DNA from: Ferribacterium limneticum
Lineage (GTDB): Bacteria > Pseudomonadota > Gammaproteobacteria > Burkholderiales > Rhodocyclaceae
Assembly: GCF_020510585.1 (NCBI RefSeq)
Contig: NZ_CP075190.1
Span: 3,346,001-3,410,000, forward strand
Length of the DNA stretch: 64,000 nucleotides
Reading direction: 5' to 3'
Shown here: positions 33,284 to 43,511 of the stretch, piece after piece
Position numbering within the stretch: the stretch's first letter is position 1
Layout: each line of letters opens with the position of its first letter
Notes under the pieces: generated by a model
Databases searched by the model: none
Seen by the model: the letters and a program-made list of their open reading frames with translations, nothing else
What the model was told of the DNA's origin: nothing
Translations under genes and position numbers: made by a program

Positions 33284-33321
33284 CGGCATCGGCATCGGCA
33301 TCGGCATCGGCATCGGCATCG
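33284..33321. repeat. Hexanucleotide microsatellite (CGGCAT)6
   Basis: There are just over six perfect tandem copies of CGGCAT in the intergenic region, about 90 bp beyond the stop of the MASE3 hybrid kinase. Perfect tandem units can vary in number by slipped-strand mispairing. The location is not inside a convincing gene. Confidence 0.9.
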
Positions 33322-33410
33322 TCAGATAACGGCAGTGCGCAAAAAATGCGAAAAAGATATTTACATACCCTTTGACCGCCACCCTCTACAAACCGGGACT
33401 TTTCGCTTGC

Positions 33411-35897
33411 TCAGGCCTGAGACCTAGGCAGCCACTTCAGCAAAATCTCGAACAGTTGTTCGGGGTCAACCGGCTTGCCGATATGGTCGTTCATTCCTGC
33501 GTTCAGGCAGCCTCTACGATCTTCGTCGAATGCGTTGGCCGTTATGGCCAGAATCGGGGTGCCCTGGTATCCGGGCAGGGCACGGATTTCCCGTGTCGCA
33601 TCAACGCCGTTGAGGTTGGGCATCTGCATATCCATCAGGATTAGGGCGTAACGATTTTGTTTAGCCAGCTCTACGGCCTTTTTTCCGTCTTCGGCCAGAT
33701 CGACAACCAGACCAACATCTTCCAACAGCTCCCTTGCGACCTCTTGATTAATCGGCTCGTCCTCCGCCAACAGAATGCGTGTGTTGGCATGCTCGATTCT
33801 CAAGCGATCTTCTGCGGAATGAATGTTTTTCGCCTGTACCGGCATAACGACTTCTGTCGAGTTATCCATCCTGGCGGTGAACCAGAACGTGCTTCCCGAA
33901 CCTGGCACGCTCTCGACCCCGATATCGCCCGCCATCAGATGCACAAGCCGCTTGCTGATCGCCAGCCCGAGGCCCGTACCTCCATACTTGCGCGTCATGG
34001 AGCCATCAGCCTGCTCGAAGGCATTAAAGATGCGTTTTTGATTCTCAGCCGAGATGCCGATACCGGTGTCCTGTATCTCGAAGCGCAGCATTAAGTCGTC
34101 CGGGCTTTCTTCGGCCACCCTGATGCGAATAGTGACTGATCCATGCGTAGTAAATTTGAGGGCGTTCCCGGTCAGGTTGAGCAGAATCTGGCCGAGGCGC
34201 AGAGGATCTCCTTTCATTGAAAGATGAGCAACTTCTGCTGGCAAATCGACCTGTAGCTTGATCCCCTTCTCCTGGAAGCGATGGCTGACCAAGCTCAGGA
34301 GATTTTCCAGAACTTCGCCAAGCTTGAAGCTCCTCTTTTCCAGCGTCAGATGGTCGGCCTCGATCTTTGAAATGTCGAGGATGTCGTTGATGACCCGAAG
34401 CAGGTGATGGGAGGCGTTCGTGACTTTGGTCAGTTGGTCGATGAGTTTCGGGTCGCGGGCGTGGCGCAATGCCAGTGCGGTCATGCCGATAACGGCGTTC
34501 ATGGGTGTACGCAACTCGTGGCTCATGTTGGCCAGAAACGTGCTCTTGGCGACATTGGAAGCTTCGGCAGCCTCCCTGGCACGTTCCAAATCGGCAGTGC
34601 GCTTTTTGACGAGCCCTTCGAGGTGTTTTCGGTGATTCTCAAGTTCGGCCTGGGCTAGCTTGAGGGGCGTAATGTCCGACACCAGGACATAAAAGCCTCG
34701 TACTTCTCCATCCTGTGCATCCGGAATGTAATGCGCTTGGGAATGTCGTACGACCGAGCCGTCTGGCGCGGGAATATCACGCTCGAAAATCTGCGGTTCG
34801 CCTCGCAACGCGGCCTCGATATACGGAAGGTTGAGGCGGAAACGCTCTTCGCCGATGACGTCGCGGATATGCTTGCCGGGAATCTGTTCGGGATTGATTC
34901 CAAACCAGGTGGCGTAGGCGTGATTGGCAAATCGGTTGTGTAAAGTTGCATCCCAGTAACCGATCATCGAGGGCAGGTTATCGAGGATCGACCTGAGGTC
35001 GCGCTCGCTCTGTCGCAGCCGAGAACGTTCAATATCGAGTTCGCGATACGGTGCCTGGACTCCCGCAACAAACAAGGCGCGATAAATCATCACATAGGCA
35101 ATTGCCTTATATACATGGCCTAACAGATTGAAAACATCGGTTACGTCTGCGTAGATCGTAAAGAACATTTCGGCCAACCCCTGAATCCAGGCGGCGGCCG
35201 CGAGCCAACGCAAATCCTTATTGTCGGTATGACGGCTAATCACATAAAACCGAATGGCTGCCATGCCATAGACCGCGGCAAGAAGATATTCGAAACCGAT
35301 CTTGAATGCCGTAAGTCCTTGCCCCTCAATGAACGTACGAGGCAGCCACTCAGCATGACCCAAACCGACCCACCAGATCGTGGCGGCAAGGGCGAGAGCT
35401 GATCCAATAACAGCATTACTGGTTGTAGATGGCCATTGCCTTGGCGGCAATACAGCCACTGCGAGAAGCACTCCTGCTGCGATATAACGTCCAGCCAGCC
35501 AAAAGTTGATGGCCTTCTCCGGGCTGCTTGGTGTCAGCAGGGCCGGCATTCCGGCATAAGACAGGGCGTGAGCAAAATCGACGAGGGCAACGGCAAGAAA
35601 TCCGGCGCCGAGTATGACTCGATGACTGTTTATGCCTTGGTTTCGAAGGTTCCACGCCAGCGCAAATACCATCGCCGAAACTGCCATAGCGATGAATTCG
35701 AGGAGGGTATGCAGCGGCAAGTAATTCGAGGGTGAGTCAAAGAGCTTTGCCGCCGGAAGCATCTGGCCAAATACCAAAATGAGCGTCAGGCCGGCCGCCC
35801 AAAATACTTCCGGCGAATAGCCGACTAACCAGCCCTTGACTATGACATCGTCGATTTGCTTAATTGGAGTACCAGACGCCAACGGTTGAATCTGCAT
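33411..35897 (-). CDS. Hybrid sensor histidine kinase with MASE3-type membrane domain
   Basis: This 828-residue membrane kinase has an N-terminal domain of about seven helices (residues 30-275), which resembles MASE3 ([25 protein letters not shown]). It is followed by PAS (about 300-415), a coiled coil and HisKA with His460 in [12 protein letters not shown]. HATPase has DTGIGI and [10 protein letters not shown], and a receiver domain carries Asp in [14 protein letters not shown]. It shares the HisKA-to-REC architecture with the kinase at 27188-29608, but the sensing part is different. No separate response regulator is adjacent, so the phosphate path is unknown. It is monocistronic as far as I can see. 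Confidence 0.92.
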   Translation of the reverse strand: MQIQPLASGTPIKQIDDVIVKGWLVGYSPEVFWAAGLTLILVFGQMLPAAKLFDSPSNYLPLHTLLEFIAMAVSAMVFALAWNLRNQGINSHRVILGAGFLAVALVDFAHALSYAGMPALLTPSSPEKAINFWLAGRYIAAGVLLAVAVLPPRQWPSTTSNAVIGSALALAATIWWVGLGHAEWLPRTFIEGQGLTAFKIGFEYLLAAVYGMAAIRFYVISRHTDNKDLRWLAAAAWIQGLAEMFFTIYADVTDVFNLLGHVYKAIAYVMIYRALFVAGVQAPYRELDIERSRLRQSERDLRSILDNLPSMIGYWDATLHNRFANHAYATWFGINPEQIPGKHIRDVIGEERFRLNLPYIEAALRGEPQIFERDIPAPDGSVVRHSQAHYIPDAQDGEVRGFYVLVSDITPLKLAQAELENHRKHLEGLVKKRTADLERAREAAEASNVAKSTFLANMSHELRTPMNAVIGMTALALRHARDPKLIDQLTKVTNASHHLLRVINDILDISKIEADHLTLEKRSFKLGEVLENLLSLVSHRFQEKGIKLQVDLPAEVAHLSMKGDPLRLGQILLNLTGNALKFTTHGSVTIRIRVAEESPDDLMLRFEIQDTGIGISAENQKRIFNAFEQADGSMTRKYGGTGLGLAISKRLVHLMAGDIGVESVPGSGSTFWFTARMDNSTEVVMPVQAKNIHSAEDRLRIEHANTRILLAEDEPINQEVARELLEDVGLVVDLAEDGKKAVELAKQNRYALILMDMQMPNLNGVDATREIRALPGYQGTPILAITANAFDEDRRGCLNAGMNDHIGKPVDPEQLFEILLKWLPRSQA

Positions 35898-36182
35898 TTT
35901 TCGCTCAGTGATTCAATCTGAATTGCGCCATTATCTCCGAAACCTTACCGAGAATCTTAGTCTTCGGACATGAACGGGAAACCCCTGCGCTCGAACGAAA
36001 TTCGAGCCATTTGAGCGGTGTCATTCCCGAATACCGGTCCCTCAAATTCAATTCCTATCTCTGCCTTTGGTCAGCATCGAGGAGCAAAGATGGCCAACCC
36101 AGTTGATTTTCCGCGGAAAACGGCACTTATCTTCGGCGCTGTGGTCTCTGAGCCAGGACAATCATCAGCGCACGGGGGAAAC

Positions 36183-36776
36183 ATGGGCAAAGGCCGCCTG
36201 GAGGCATTCAGCGATGGCGTCATGGCCATCATCATCACGATCATGGTTCTGGAACTCAAGGTGCCGCATGGCGAACGCCTCGATACGCTAACCGCCTTGA
36301 TTCCGGTGTTTTTCAGTTACGTGCTGAGCTTCGTGTACGTCGGCATTTACTGGAACAACCATCACCACATGCTGCACACGGCGCAAAAGGTCACCGGGCC
36401 TATCCTCTGGGCCAACCTGCATTTGCTTTTCTGGCTATCGCTGTTCCCGTTTGCTACCGGCTGGATGGGCGAAAACCACTTCGCGGCCGTACCGTCGGCA
36501 CTTTACGGCGGGGTGCTGTTCATGGCCGCGGTTGCCTACTGGATACTGCAGGAAACCATCGTCGCCTCGCAAGGCGACAACTCCCTGTTGCGCAAGGCGC
36601 TGGGGCGGGACTGGAAGGGGAAGTCTTCACCAGCGGTCTACGCCGTTGCCATGGTGGCGGCCTTCTGGTCGCCCTCCCTGGCGCAAGGCCTGTACGTGTT
36701 GCTGGCACTGGTCTGGCTGATTCCCGACAGGCGCATCGAGAAGGCGCTGGCGAGCAAGGGAAGCCCGGCCGGTTAA
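36183..36776 (+). CDS. TMEM175-type (DUF1211) membrane protein
   Basis: This 197-residue inner-membrane protein has about six helices. It starts with the family signature GRLEAFSDGVMAIIITIMVLE, which in bacterial TMEM175 lines the potassium channel pore. The YWNNHHHMLHT segment after helix 2 is also typical. The ATG at 36183 has GGGGGA immediately upstream. A longer frame from 36018 adds 55 residues without family similarity. Homologues conduct potassium, but selectivity is not established for this one. It has no clear operon partner. Confidence 0.87.
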   Translation: MGKGRLEAFSDGVMAIIITIMVLELKVPHGERLDTLTALIPVFFSYVLSFVYVGIYWNNHHHMLHTAQKVTGPILWANLHLLFWLSLFPFATGWMGENHFAAVPSALYGGVLFMAAVAYWILQETIVASQGDNSLLRKALGRDWKGKSSPAVYAVAMVAAFWSPSLAQGLYVLLALVWLIPDRRIEKALASKGSPAG

Positions 36777-36921
36777 AGCAAGCCGCGGCAATCGACATTG
36801 CAGGGCACATGCGGCACCATGAGGATGCACTTGAATTCGCCAGCCGGATCGCCGGGCGCTTCGCCCAAAACATACAAATTCACCGGCTGCCTTGAATGGC
36901 CGGGTCAAGGAGGAAACGATC

Positions 36922-37395
36922 GTGACTGCAGTGAGAAAATCCGCGGCCGCATTGGGCCTGGCCGGCATGCTCGCCCTCACCGGCTGCGCGCCGATGCACG
37001 GCCCGGGCTGGGAGCGTGACTACCCGCCGGTAGCCTATTCGCGCGACCTTTATCCGGGCTACGGCTCGGTATATGCCATCGACCTGGTTCGCCCCGAGCA
37101 AAACAGCGGCATTGGCGTCGGGGCCGTTGCCGGCGCCGTGATCGGCGGGTTGATCGGCCATCAGGTTGGCGAAGGCAGCGGCAACACGGCAGCTACGGTG
37201 ATCGGCGCAGCGGGCGGCGCCTTGATCGGACATCAGATTGAGAAAGCGAACCAGCCGCAGGGCGACCAGTTCCGGCTGACCATCCGAATGGAAAACGGCG
37301 GCTACCAGACCTTGATCCAGAACACCGATTTCGTCGATCTGCGCGTCGGCGACCGCCTGCACATAGACAACGGCGGCGCCGTTCGGCGCTATTGA
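36922..37395 (+). CDS. Glycine-zipper (SlyB/17-kDa antigen-like) outer-membrane lipoprotein
   Basis: This 157-residue lipoprotein has a signal peptide ending in the lipobox LTGC (Cys at about residue 22). It has two glycine-zipper hairpins, GVGAVAGAVIGGLIGHQVG and ATVIGAAGGALIGHQIE, and a C-terminal SH3-like segment (FRLTIRMENGGYQTLIQ…). The GTG start at 36922 has AGGAGG seven bases upstream. It is a structural or stress-related envelope protein by family. There is no operon partner. Confidence 0.87.
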   Translation: MTAVRKSAAALGLAGMLALTGCAPMHGPGWERDYPPVAYSRDLYPGYGSVYAIDLVRPEQNSGIGVGAVAGAVIGGLIGHQVGEGSGNTAATVIGAAGGALIGHQIEKANQPQGDQFRLTIRMENGGYQTLIQNTDFVDLRVGDRLHIDNGGAVRRY

Positions 37396-37494
37396 TCTAC
37401 CGACTCAGACGAATAGCCGGCAGGACCAGGAGCAGCGGGGTTTGATTTTTCTCATTCTCCCCGGCCTCCTGGCCTTTGCTTGTCGGCACTCAGC

Positions 37495-37659
37495 CTAATG
37501 AACACCAGCCACGTGCTTGTGCGAGCTGAGCTCCTTCTCCTCCTGCTTGGCGTGCTGCATTGCGTAGCGCCAGATGTAGACTGCCATGACCAGAATGAAG
37601 CCAATGGTGATCAAGCTGAGTATGCCGATGTCGGACGTGAATAAGAGTTCCCATGCCAT
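37495..37659 (-). CDS. DUF3149 small membrane protein
   Basis: This 54-residue peptide begins MAWELLFTSDIGILSLITIG, typical of DUF3149. It has one transmembrane helix (about residues 13-35) and a charged, His-containing tail. GGAG lies eight bases before the ATG at 37659. The function is unknown. The family is common in betaproteobacteria. Confidence 0.78.
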   Translation of the reverse strand: MAWELLFTSDIGILSLITIGFILVMAVYIWRYAMQHAKQEEKELSSHKHVAGVH

Positions 37660-38333
37660 GAGTCTTCTCCAGTAAATGGTGAATAGGGATGAATTCGTTT
37701 TGCTGCCGGCGTTTATGTGCAAGACATATGCCCGGTGCGCGCCAGGACAAAAATGCCAGACGGTGGCGACCGGGAAACGACTCGGCAGGAAATAATGGGG
37801 TCTGCCGAATTCGGCAGCACGACAGGCTGCCCGGCTGTTGGCCAAGGCTTTCGTGACGGTGATTCGCCACTTTTCCGCTGGCGAAACATCAGGCTTTACG
37901 AACGCGCATGACTGCCAGTTATGTCAATCAATAATATTGCACTGCCAGAAATGACACGAACTACCCGGCCCTCCGGCAGGTCAACGGACACCTGAGCCGA
38001 GCTGATGCAACACCCCGAACACCTCTTCGTGTTCGCCGAGGCACTCGGGTTGGAAGCCGGCATTCCCCTGCTGTGACGCATTTCCGGTTCGCAGCGTGGT
38101 CAGGAAAAAGTCGTCGAATTTCAATGGCGGTGGTTCGGCACCTCTTCCCCTGGGAGGAAAGGAAGAGGCGCCTTTGGGTACTGCCAGCTTCCGGAGAGTT
38201 TTATAGCCAGATACGTGCCAAAAGCATAACAAAGAACTAAATCATTAAAAATCAACAACCTGAAAAATTACAGATGAAAAACCTCGGCCATTTACGTCAA
38301 AATTGTCAGTCATGGCTGACGAAACCAAGCCTT
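37660..38333. other. Intergenic region without a supported gene
   Basis: This 670-bp gap has no gene that I can defend. On the minus strand 37920-38100 carries codon-like sequence (QPECLGEHEEVFGVLHQLGS, then RVVRVISGSAILLID in another frame) that may be a decayed gene. An inverted repeat CCTCTTCC/GGAAGAGG is at 38140-38168. The part next to nirN (38200-38300) is AT-rich. Confidence 0.35.
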
Positions 38334-38369
38334 CCACGGTCAACCGGAATTTTTGCCCGAAATTGAAAT
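38334..38369 (-). repeat. Dispersed repeat, copy D (diverged)
   Basis: CCACGGTCAACCGGAATTTT followed by TGCCCGAAATTGAAAT keeps both ends of the repeat, with changes in the middle. It lies 5 bp beyond the nirN stop codon. Together with copy E in the nirN signal peptide, the gene is flanked by two copies. Confidence 0.65.
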
Positions 38370-38374
38370 GCCAC

Positions 38375-39949
38375 TCAATGGCTGGTGCCCTCTGATTTCG
38401 TGATCTTGTTCCAGACGTTGTACTTGCCGACCGGCTTCTTCATCGGCAGACGCTTCACCTCCTTGAGCGTCACGGCATCGTAGATGATCAGCGCGCCGTC
38501 CATTTCCCACAGGCTGGCCAGCACGTACTTGCCATCCTTGGTGAACTCGACGTGGGCGAAGGTCTTGCCCGGTTCCGGCTTCAGTTCGGCGACGATCTCC
38601 AGCGTTTCCTTGTCGATGATCTGCATGGTGTCCTTGAACTCCTTGCTCATCATCGAATCGGTCCACGCGTAGCGGCTGTTTTCGTGGCTGCGCATGAAGA
38701 AGCCGGGACCGCGCGTCTTGATCTGCTTGATGGTCTGCCAGGTCTGCATGTCGATGATGCTGATCAGGCCTTCGTTGAGATTCGGCGTTGCCATCACCGT
38801 TTTACCCTGCCATGTCCAGCTGATGCCGGAACCGAGGTGCGGCATGCCTGGCAATTCGAGGTCGGCAATTTTCTTGCGCGCGTCGAGATTGACCACCTGG
38901 CCGGTCACTGCCGCCTTGGCATCATTGCGCGAAGCGCCCATCACCTCGTCGTAGCCCTGAGTGAAATAGAAATCGTCGAGGTAGTCGTCGAGCTGCGTAC
39001 GTTGCGGATTGAGGAAGCCTGGGATGAACGCGCCTTCCTGATACTTGTAGTCGTGGATCATGCCGGCCGGAATGGCATCGGCTTTCGGGTTGTACGAGAT
39101 TTCCCAGACCTCTTTTACATCCTTCAGCGCGGCGACGAAGCTCTGGCGCGGCGAAGCGTCGTAGACGGCCGAGACGCGCGACGATACCTTGCCGTCCTTC
39201 TCACTGACCGGCAGGATTTTCTGCAGCTTGAGATCGGCGTCGAGAATGACCAGGCTGTGCGGCAGATAGTTGGCCACCGCCACCCACTTGCCGTCGCCCG
39301 ACACTGCGGCATTGCGCGTGTTGATGCCGGCGCGCACTTCGGCGACGACCTTGAGGTTCCAGAGGTCGAATTTAGTGATCCAGCCGTCGCGCGAGGCAAA
39401 AAAGACGTAGCGCCCATCCGGCGTGAATTTCGGCCCGCCGTGCAAGGCGAAGCGGGACTGGAAGCGATGGATCGGTTCGAGCTTGTCGCCGTCAAGGATG
39501 GACACATGGTGATCGCCGCTTTCGACGACGACAAACAGGTTGAGCGGATCGGCCGTGAACTGCGGTTTGTCGGGCAGGCTGCCCGGCGCGTAGTTGACGA
39601 TACGCGAGGCGTTGATTTCCTTCTCGCCCCAGGCCGGCATCGGCTTGATCGGCGTATAGACGTAATCGACCAGCGCCTTGATCTCGTCGGCCGCCAAGGT
39701 CTGGCCAATGCCGAGCATCTGCGTCGCCGGCCGGCCGTCACGGATGACCTTTTCGGCCTCAGGCTTGCGCAGGCGGGCGAGGTTCTCCGGGATCAGGGCC
39801 GGGCCGATGCCGCCCAGCCGGTCAGCACCATGACAGGCGGCGCAGTGCTGCTTGAAGTTTTCGCCAACATCGGCCGCCCCGGCGCTGTTTGCTACGGTCA
39901 ACTGGAAAAAAAGGCCAAAAATGAAAAGCCCCGACGCCCGGATTTTCAT
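38375..39949 (-). CDS. nirN: NirN, cytochrome c / d1-domain protein
   Basis: This 524-residue periplasmic protein has a signal peptide, a cytochrome c domain with haem motif CAACH (Cys36-His40), and a d1-type eight-bladed propeller (LFVVVESGDHHVSILDGDKL, GGPKFTPDGRYVFFASRDG). NirN resembles NirS but lacks nitrite reductase activity. In Pseudomonas it converts dihydro-haem d1 to haem d1 and hands it to NirS. The hydrophobic core of its signal peptide, FIFGLFFQLTVA, is encoded by a copy of the dispersed repeat. It overlaps the nirJ stop by 4 bp, forming nirJN. Confidence 0.9.
   Translation of the reverse strand: MKIRASGLFIFGLFFQLTVANSAGAADVGENFKQHCAACHGADRLGGIGPALIPENLARLRKPEAEKVIRDGRPATQMLGIGQTLAADEIKALVDYVYTPIKPMPAWGEKEINASRIVNYAPGSLPDKPQFTADPLNLFVVVESGDHHVSILDGDKLEPIHRFQSRFALHGGPKFTPDGRYVFFASRDGWITKFDLWNLKVVAEVRAGINTRNAAVSGDGKWVAVANYLPHSLVILDADLKLQKILPVSEKDGKVSSRVSAVYDASPRQSFVAALKDVKEVWEISYNPKADAIPAGMIHDYKYQEGAFIPGFLNPQRTQLDDYLDDFYFTQGYDEVMGASRNDAKAAVTGQVVNLDARKKIADLELPGMPHLGSGISWTWQGKTVMATPNLNEGLISIIDMQTWQTIKQIKTRGPGFFMRSHENSRYAWTDSMMSKEFKDTMQIIDKETLEIVAELKPEPGKTFAHVEFTKDGKYVLASLWEMDGALIIYDAVTLKEVKRLPMKKPVGKYNVWNKITKSEGTSH
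39891..39926 (-). repeat. Dispersed repeat, copy E (inside nirN signal peptide)
   Basis: GCTACGGTCAACTGGAAAAA followed by AAGGCCAAAAATGAAA on the plus strand. Read in the nirN frame, it encodes FIFGLFFQLTVAN. It is nearly identical to intergenic copy A. Confidence 0.85.
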
Positions 39950-41085
39950 AGCCCGATTTCCTCGTCGGACAGGTAGCAGCCGGGATCTTCCGCCCAGGCA
40001 TCACCGGTCATCTGCTGCGCGCGAACGCGGGTGTTGCCGTTGCAGATGCCGAGATAAGCACAAGCCCCGCAGCGCCCCTTGACCGCCCGCGGCTGCTGTT
40101 TCAGGCCGGCCATCAGCGCATCCGAGGTATCCGGCCAGATCTGCGAAAAAGGCCGATCCTTGACGTTGCCCAGGTTGTGGTGCCACCACATGGTGTCCGG
40201 ATGGACGTTGCCGAGGTTGTCGATATTGGCGACATTGACGCCCGACGAGTTGCCGCCCCACTGGCGCAGCTTGGCCTCGACATGCGCCGCGCTTTCCGGG
40301 AAACGCCGGCGCACCCAGTGCAGGAAATAGACGCCGTCGGCATCGTTGTTGCCGGTCGTGAACTCCTTGTTGAGCCCGCGCTGGTTGTATTCCCAGCAGG
40401 TCTCGAACAGCAGGTCCATCGCCGAGCGCGTTAGCTGGTATTGCGCGTCGTCCTTGCGGTTCTTGTTGCCGCGCCCGGCATAGTTGAGGTGAGAAAAGTA
40501 GAAGCGGTCGATGCCCTCTTCCTCGACCAGTTTGAGCAAGTCCGGCAAGTCGTGCGCATTGTCCTGCGTCATCGTGAAGCGGACGCCGATCTTCAAACCG
40601 AGATCGCGGCACAGCCGAATCCCCTTCAGCGAAGCCGCAAAAGCGCCTTCCATACGGCGAAACTTGTCATGAGTTTCACCAATGCCGTCGAGTGACACAC
40701 CAACGTAGTTGAAATCGCACTCGGCGATCCGCTCGATATTGCTTTCATCGATCAAGGTGCCGTTCGACGACAGCCCGACGTAGAACCCCTTGGCCTTGGC
40801 CCGCTTGGCGATGTCGTAGATATCCGGCCGGAGCAGCGGTTCACCGCCGGACAGAATAAGCACCGGCACCTTGAAGCCCCTGAGGTCGTCCATCACCGTG
40901 AAAACCTGCTCGGTATTCAGCTCGCCTGGGAAATTGGTGTCGGCCGAAATTGAATAACAATGCTTGCAAGTCAGGTTACAGCGCCGAATCAGGTTCCAGA
41001 TCACCACCGGACCGGGCGGATTGCGCTTGGGGCCGAGCGGGGTCGGCGCGGCGATTTCCTGCATGTATTGGGAGATGCGAAACAT
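39946..41085 (-). CDS. nirJ: NirJ, radical SAM enzyme of haem d1 synthesis
   Basis: This 379-residue radical SAM/SPASM protein has an N-terminal cluster motif in RRCNLTCKHCYS (CxxxCxxC), SGGEPLLRPD and a C-terminal cysteine-rich region CGACAYLGICNGNTR. NirJ removes the propionate side chains of 12,18-didecarboxysirohaem during haem d1 assembly. I start at ATG 41085 (MFRISQYMQEIA), with AAGGA six bases upstream, rather than at 41118. It forms a two-gene unit with nirN. A DNR/FNR-type box lies about 55 bp upstream. Confidence 0.93.
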   Translation of the reverse strand: MFRISQYMQEIAAPTPLGPKRNPPGPVVIWNLIRRCNLTCKHCYSISADTNFPGELNTEQVFTVMDDLRGFKVPVLILSGGEPLLRPDIYDIAKRAKAKGFYVGLSSNGTLIDESNIERIAECDFNYVGVSLDGIGETHDKFRRMEGAFAASLKGIRLCRDLGLKIGVRFTMTQDNAHDLPDLLKLVEEEGIDRFYFSHLNYAGRGNKNRKDDAQYQLTRSAMDLLFETCWEYNQRGLNKEFTTGNNDADGVYFLHWVRRRFPESAAHVEAKLRQWGGNSSGVNVANIDNLGNVHPDTMWWHHNLGNVKDRPFSQIWPDTSDALMAGLKQQPRAVKGRCGACAYLGICNGNTRVRAQQMTGDAWAEDPGCYLSDEEIGL

Positions 41086-41140
41086 GAACGTCCTTGTTCT
41101 GGGCTTTCGGCCATTCAACGGCAGCCAGCCCCCTCATTCC

Positions 41141-41154
41141 TTGATACGAGTCAA
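41141..41154. promoter_or_regulatory. DNR/FNR-type box, nirJN and ABC transporter
   Basis: TTGAT-ACGA-GTCAA differs from the consensus TTGAT-N4-ATCAA at one base. It lies between the divergent nirJ (55 bp away) and the cyanophycin-cluster ABC transporter (58 bp away), so it could control one or both under low oxygen or nitric oxide. Confidence 0.65.
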
Positions 41155-41211
41155 CCGCTGGAATAATGAGGCGTTAGATGGGCACCCCAAGCCCTGCGGT
41201 ATACTTCACCG

Positions 41212-43509
41212 ATGAATCCGAACGCACAGAATTTAGCCGGCAACGAGCCGACCCTCCCAAGCCACTGGGCGGCCGAGGTAGAGGCAAAGCTGGCCGCTGG
41301 TGAAAAGACCCAGGCCTGGGTCGAGATAGACCTCGACAATCGGCTGCGGTTCGCTTCCGGCCTGGTCCTCGTCACCGACCGGCGGTTCCTCGCCTACGCA
41401 CCGGGCGATACCAGTTGGCAGGAATGGCCGCTACGCGGCGGGCTGACGCTCAACCACAACGATCACGCCGGCGTCGGCGCGCTCGAACTGATCGACGAAA
41501 AGGGCCTGCTCGCTACCTGGCGCTACACGCTGGCCAAGAACCTCGCCGCCCTGCGCGTCATCAACGAATTCGACCTCAATCGCGACAGCATCGTCAGCGG
41601 CCAGGCCGTGCTCAGGGCAAGCGACGAAGATTGCTGCCCGCAATGCAAGGCGCCGCTGCCACCCGGCGAAGACGAATGTCCGGTATGCAATCGCGAAGCG
41701 ACGGTTGCCCCATCTACATGGACACTGTTCCGCCTCTGGCGTTTTGCCCGCCCCTACCGCTGGCAACTGATTACAGGTTTTGCCCTGACCCTGGCGTCGA
41801 CTGCCGCCCAGCTCGTTCCGCCCTACCTGACCATGCCGCTCATGGACGAGGTGCTGATTCCCTTCCAGAACGGCAAACCAATCGACTGGCCGCTGGTCCT
41901 CACCTACCTTGGCGGCCTGTTCGGCGCCGCCGTGCTGGCCTGGGGCCTCGGCTGGATCCGCACCTACATCCTGTCGCTCGTTTCTGAACGCATGGGCCGC
42001 GACCTGCGCACGCAGACCTACGACCACCTGTTGGGCCTCTCGCTCGAATATTTCGGTGGCAAACGGACCGGCGACCTCATGGCGCGCATCGGCAACGAAA
42101 CCGACCGCATCAACATCTTCCTCTCGCTTGACCTGCTCAACTTCGCCACCGACGTGCTGATGATCGTGATGACCGCGGTCATCCTGTTCAGCATCAACCC
42201 GTGGCTGGCGCTCGTCACCCTGCTGCCGCTGCCGATCATCGGCTGGCTCATCCACTTCGTCCGCGAAAAGCTGCGTACCGGTTTCGAGAAAATCGACCGC
42301 GTCTGGGCCGAAGTGACCAACGTGCTGGCCGACACCATTCCCGGTATTCGCGTCGTCAAGGCATTTGCCCAGGAAAAACGCGAAGGCGAGCGTTTCCGCG
42401 CCGCCAACGAGCACAACCTGCAGATGAACGACAAGCTCAACAAGACCTGGTCGCTGTTCACGCCGACCGTGACGCTGCTCACCGAAGTCGGCCTGCTTGT
42501 CGTCTGGGTCTTCGGCATCTGGCAAATTTCCAAGGGGGCCAGCACCGTCGGCGTGCTTACCGCCTTCCTCGCCTACATCGGCCGCTTCTACACCCGCCTC
42601 GATTCAATGAGCCGCATCGTCTCGGCCACCCAGCGCGCCGCGTCGAGCACCAAGCGGATCTTCGACATTCTCGACCACGTGTCGAGCGTCCCCGAACCGA
42701 CCAACCCGGTGCACCTCGAAAAAGTCACCGGCCAGCTCGAACTCAAGAAAGCCAGCTTCCGCTACGGCACGCGCTCGGTCACCCGCGACGTCGATCTGGT
42801 CATCCAGCCCGGCGAAATGATCGGTCTGGTTGGCCATTCCGGCTCCGGCAAATCGACGCTGGTCAATCTGATCTGCCGCTTCTACGACGTCTCCGAAGGC
42901 CAGGTCCTGATCGACGGCGTCGATGTCCGTTCCGTGCCGGTCGCCGAATTCCGCCAGCACATCGGCCTGGTGCTGCAGGAACCCTTCCTCTTCTTCGGCA
43001 CCATCGCCGACAACATCGCCTACGGCAAGCCGAAAGCGACGCGCCAGGAAGTCATCGCCGCCGCCCGTGCCGCCCACGCCCACGAGTTCATCCTGCGCCT
43101 GCCGCACGGCTACGACTCGCTGGTCGGCGAACGCGGCCAGGGCCTGTCCGGCGGCGAGCGCCAGCGCATCTCCATCGCGCGAGCCCTGTTGATTGACCCA
43201 CGCATCCTGATCCTCGACGAAGCGACTTCGGCCGTCGACACCGAGACCGAGAAGGAAATCCAGAAAGCGCTCGACAATCTGGTCAAGGGTCGCACCACCA
43301 TCGCCATCGCTCACCGCCTGAGCACGCTGCGCAAGGCCGACCGGCTGGTCGTCATGGACCGTGGCCGCATCGTCGAAGTCGGCAACCACGACCAACTGAT
43401 GGCCGTTGAAGGCCATTACTTCAAGCTCTACATGGCCCAGGCCCGCAACGTCGACACCGAACCCATGCTGCCGCGCTCGACCAGCCAGCCCAAATCTCAC
43501 GCGGAATAA
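41212..43509 (+). CDS. Cyanophycin-cluster ABC transporter (fused permease-ATPase with N-terminal extension)
   Basis: This 765-residue protein has an N-terminal domain of about 130 residues that looks PH-like (LVLVTDRRFLAYAPGD). It is followed by a zinc-ribbon pattern CPQC…CPVC (about 142-159), a six-helix type IV exporter domain (about 180-480) and an ATPase domain with Walker A GHSGSGKST, signature LSGGERQ and Walker B RILILDEATSA. Proteins of this layout are found next to cyanophycin synthetase genes in proteobacteria and are annotated as cyanophycin-associated. Their cargo is unknown. It is 2 bp from the DUF1854 gene and upstream of both cphA genes, all in one direction. Confidence 0.88.
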   Translation: MNPNAQNLAGNEPTLPSHWAAEVEAKLAAGEKTQAWVEIDLDNRLRFASGLVLVTDRRFLAYAPGDTSWQEWPLRGGLTLNHNDHAGVGALELIDEKGLLATWRYTLAKNLAALRVINEFDLNRDSIVSGQAVLRASDEDCCPQCKAPLPPGEDECPVCNREATVAPSTWTLFRLWRFARPYRWQLITGFALTLASTAAQLVPPYLTMPLMDEVLIPFQNGKPIDWPLVLTYLGGLFGAAVLAWGLGWIRTYILSLVSERMGRDLRTQTYDHLLGLSLEYFGGKRTGDLMARIGNETDRINIFLSLDLLNFATDVLMIVMTAVILFSINPWLALVTLLPLPIIGWLIHFVREKLRTGFEKIDRVWAEVTNVLADTIPGIRVVKAFAQEKREGERFRAANEHNLQMNDKLNKTWSLFTPTVTLLTEVGLLVVWVFGIWQISKGASTVGVLTAFLAYIGRFYTRLDSMSRIVSATQRAASSTKRIFDILDHVSSVPEPTNPVHLEKVTGQLELKKASFRYGTRSVTRDVDLVIQPGEMIGLVGHSGSGKSTLVNLICRFYDVSEGQVLIDGVDVRSVPVAEFRQHIGLVLQEPFLFFGTIADNIAYGKPKATRQEVIAAARAAHAHEFILRLPHGYDSLVGERGQGLSGGERQRISIARALLIDPRILILDEATSAVDTETEKEIQKALDNLVKGRTTIAIAHRLSTLRKADRLVVMDRGRIVEVGNHDQLMAVEGHYFKLYMAQARNVDTEPMLPRSTSQPKSHAE

Positions 43510-43511
43510 CC

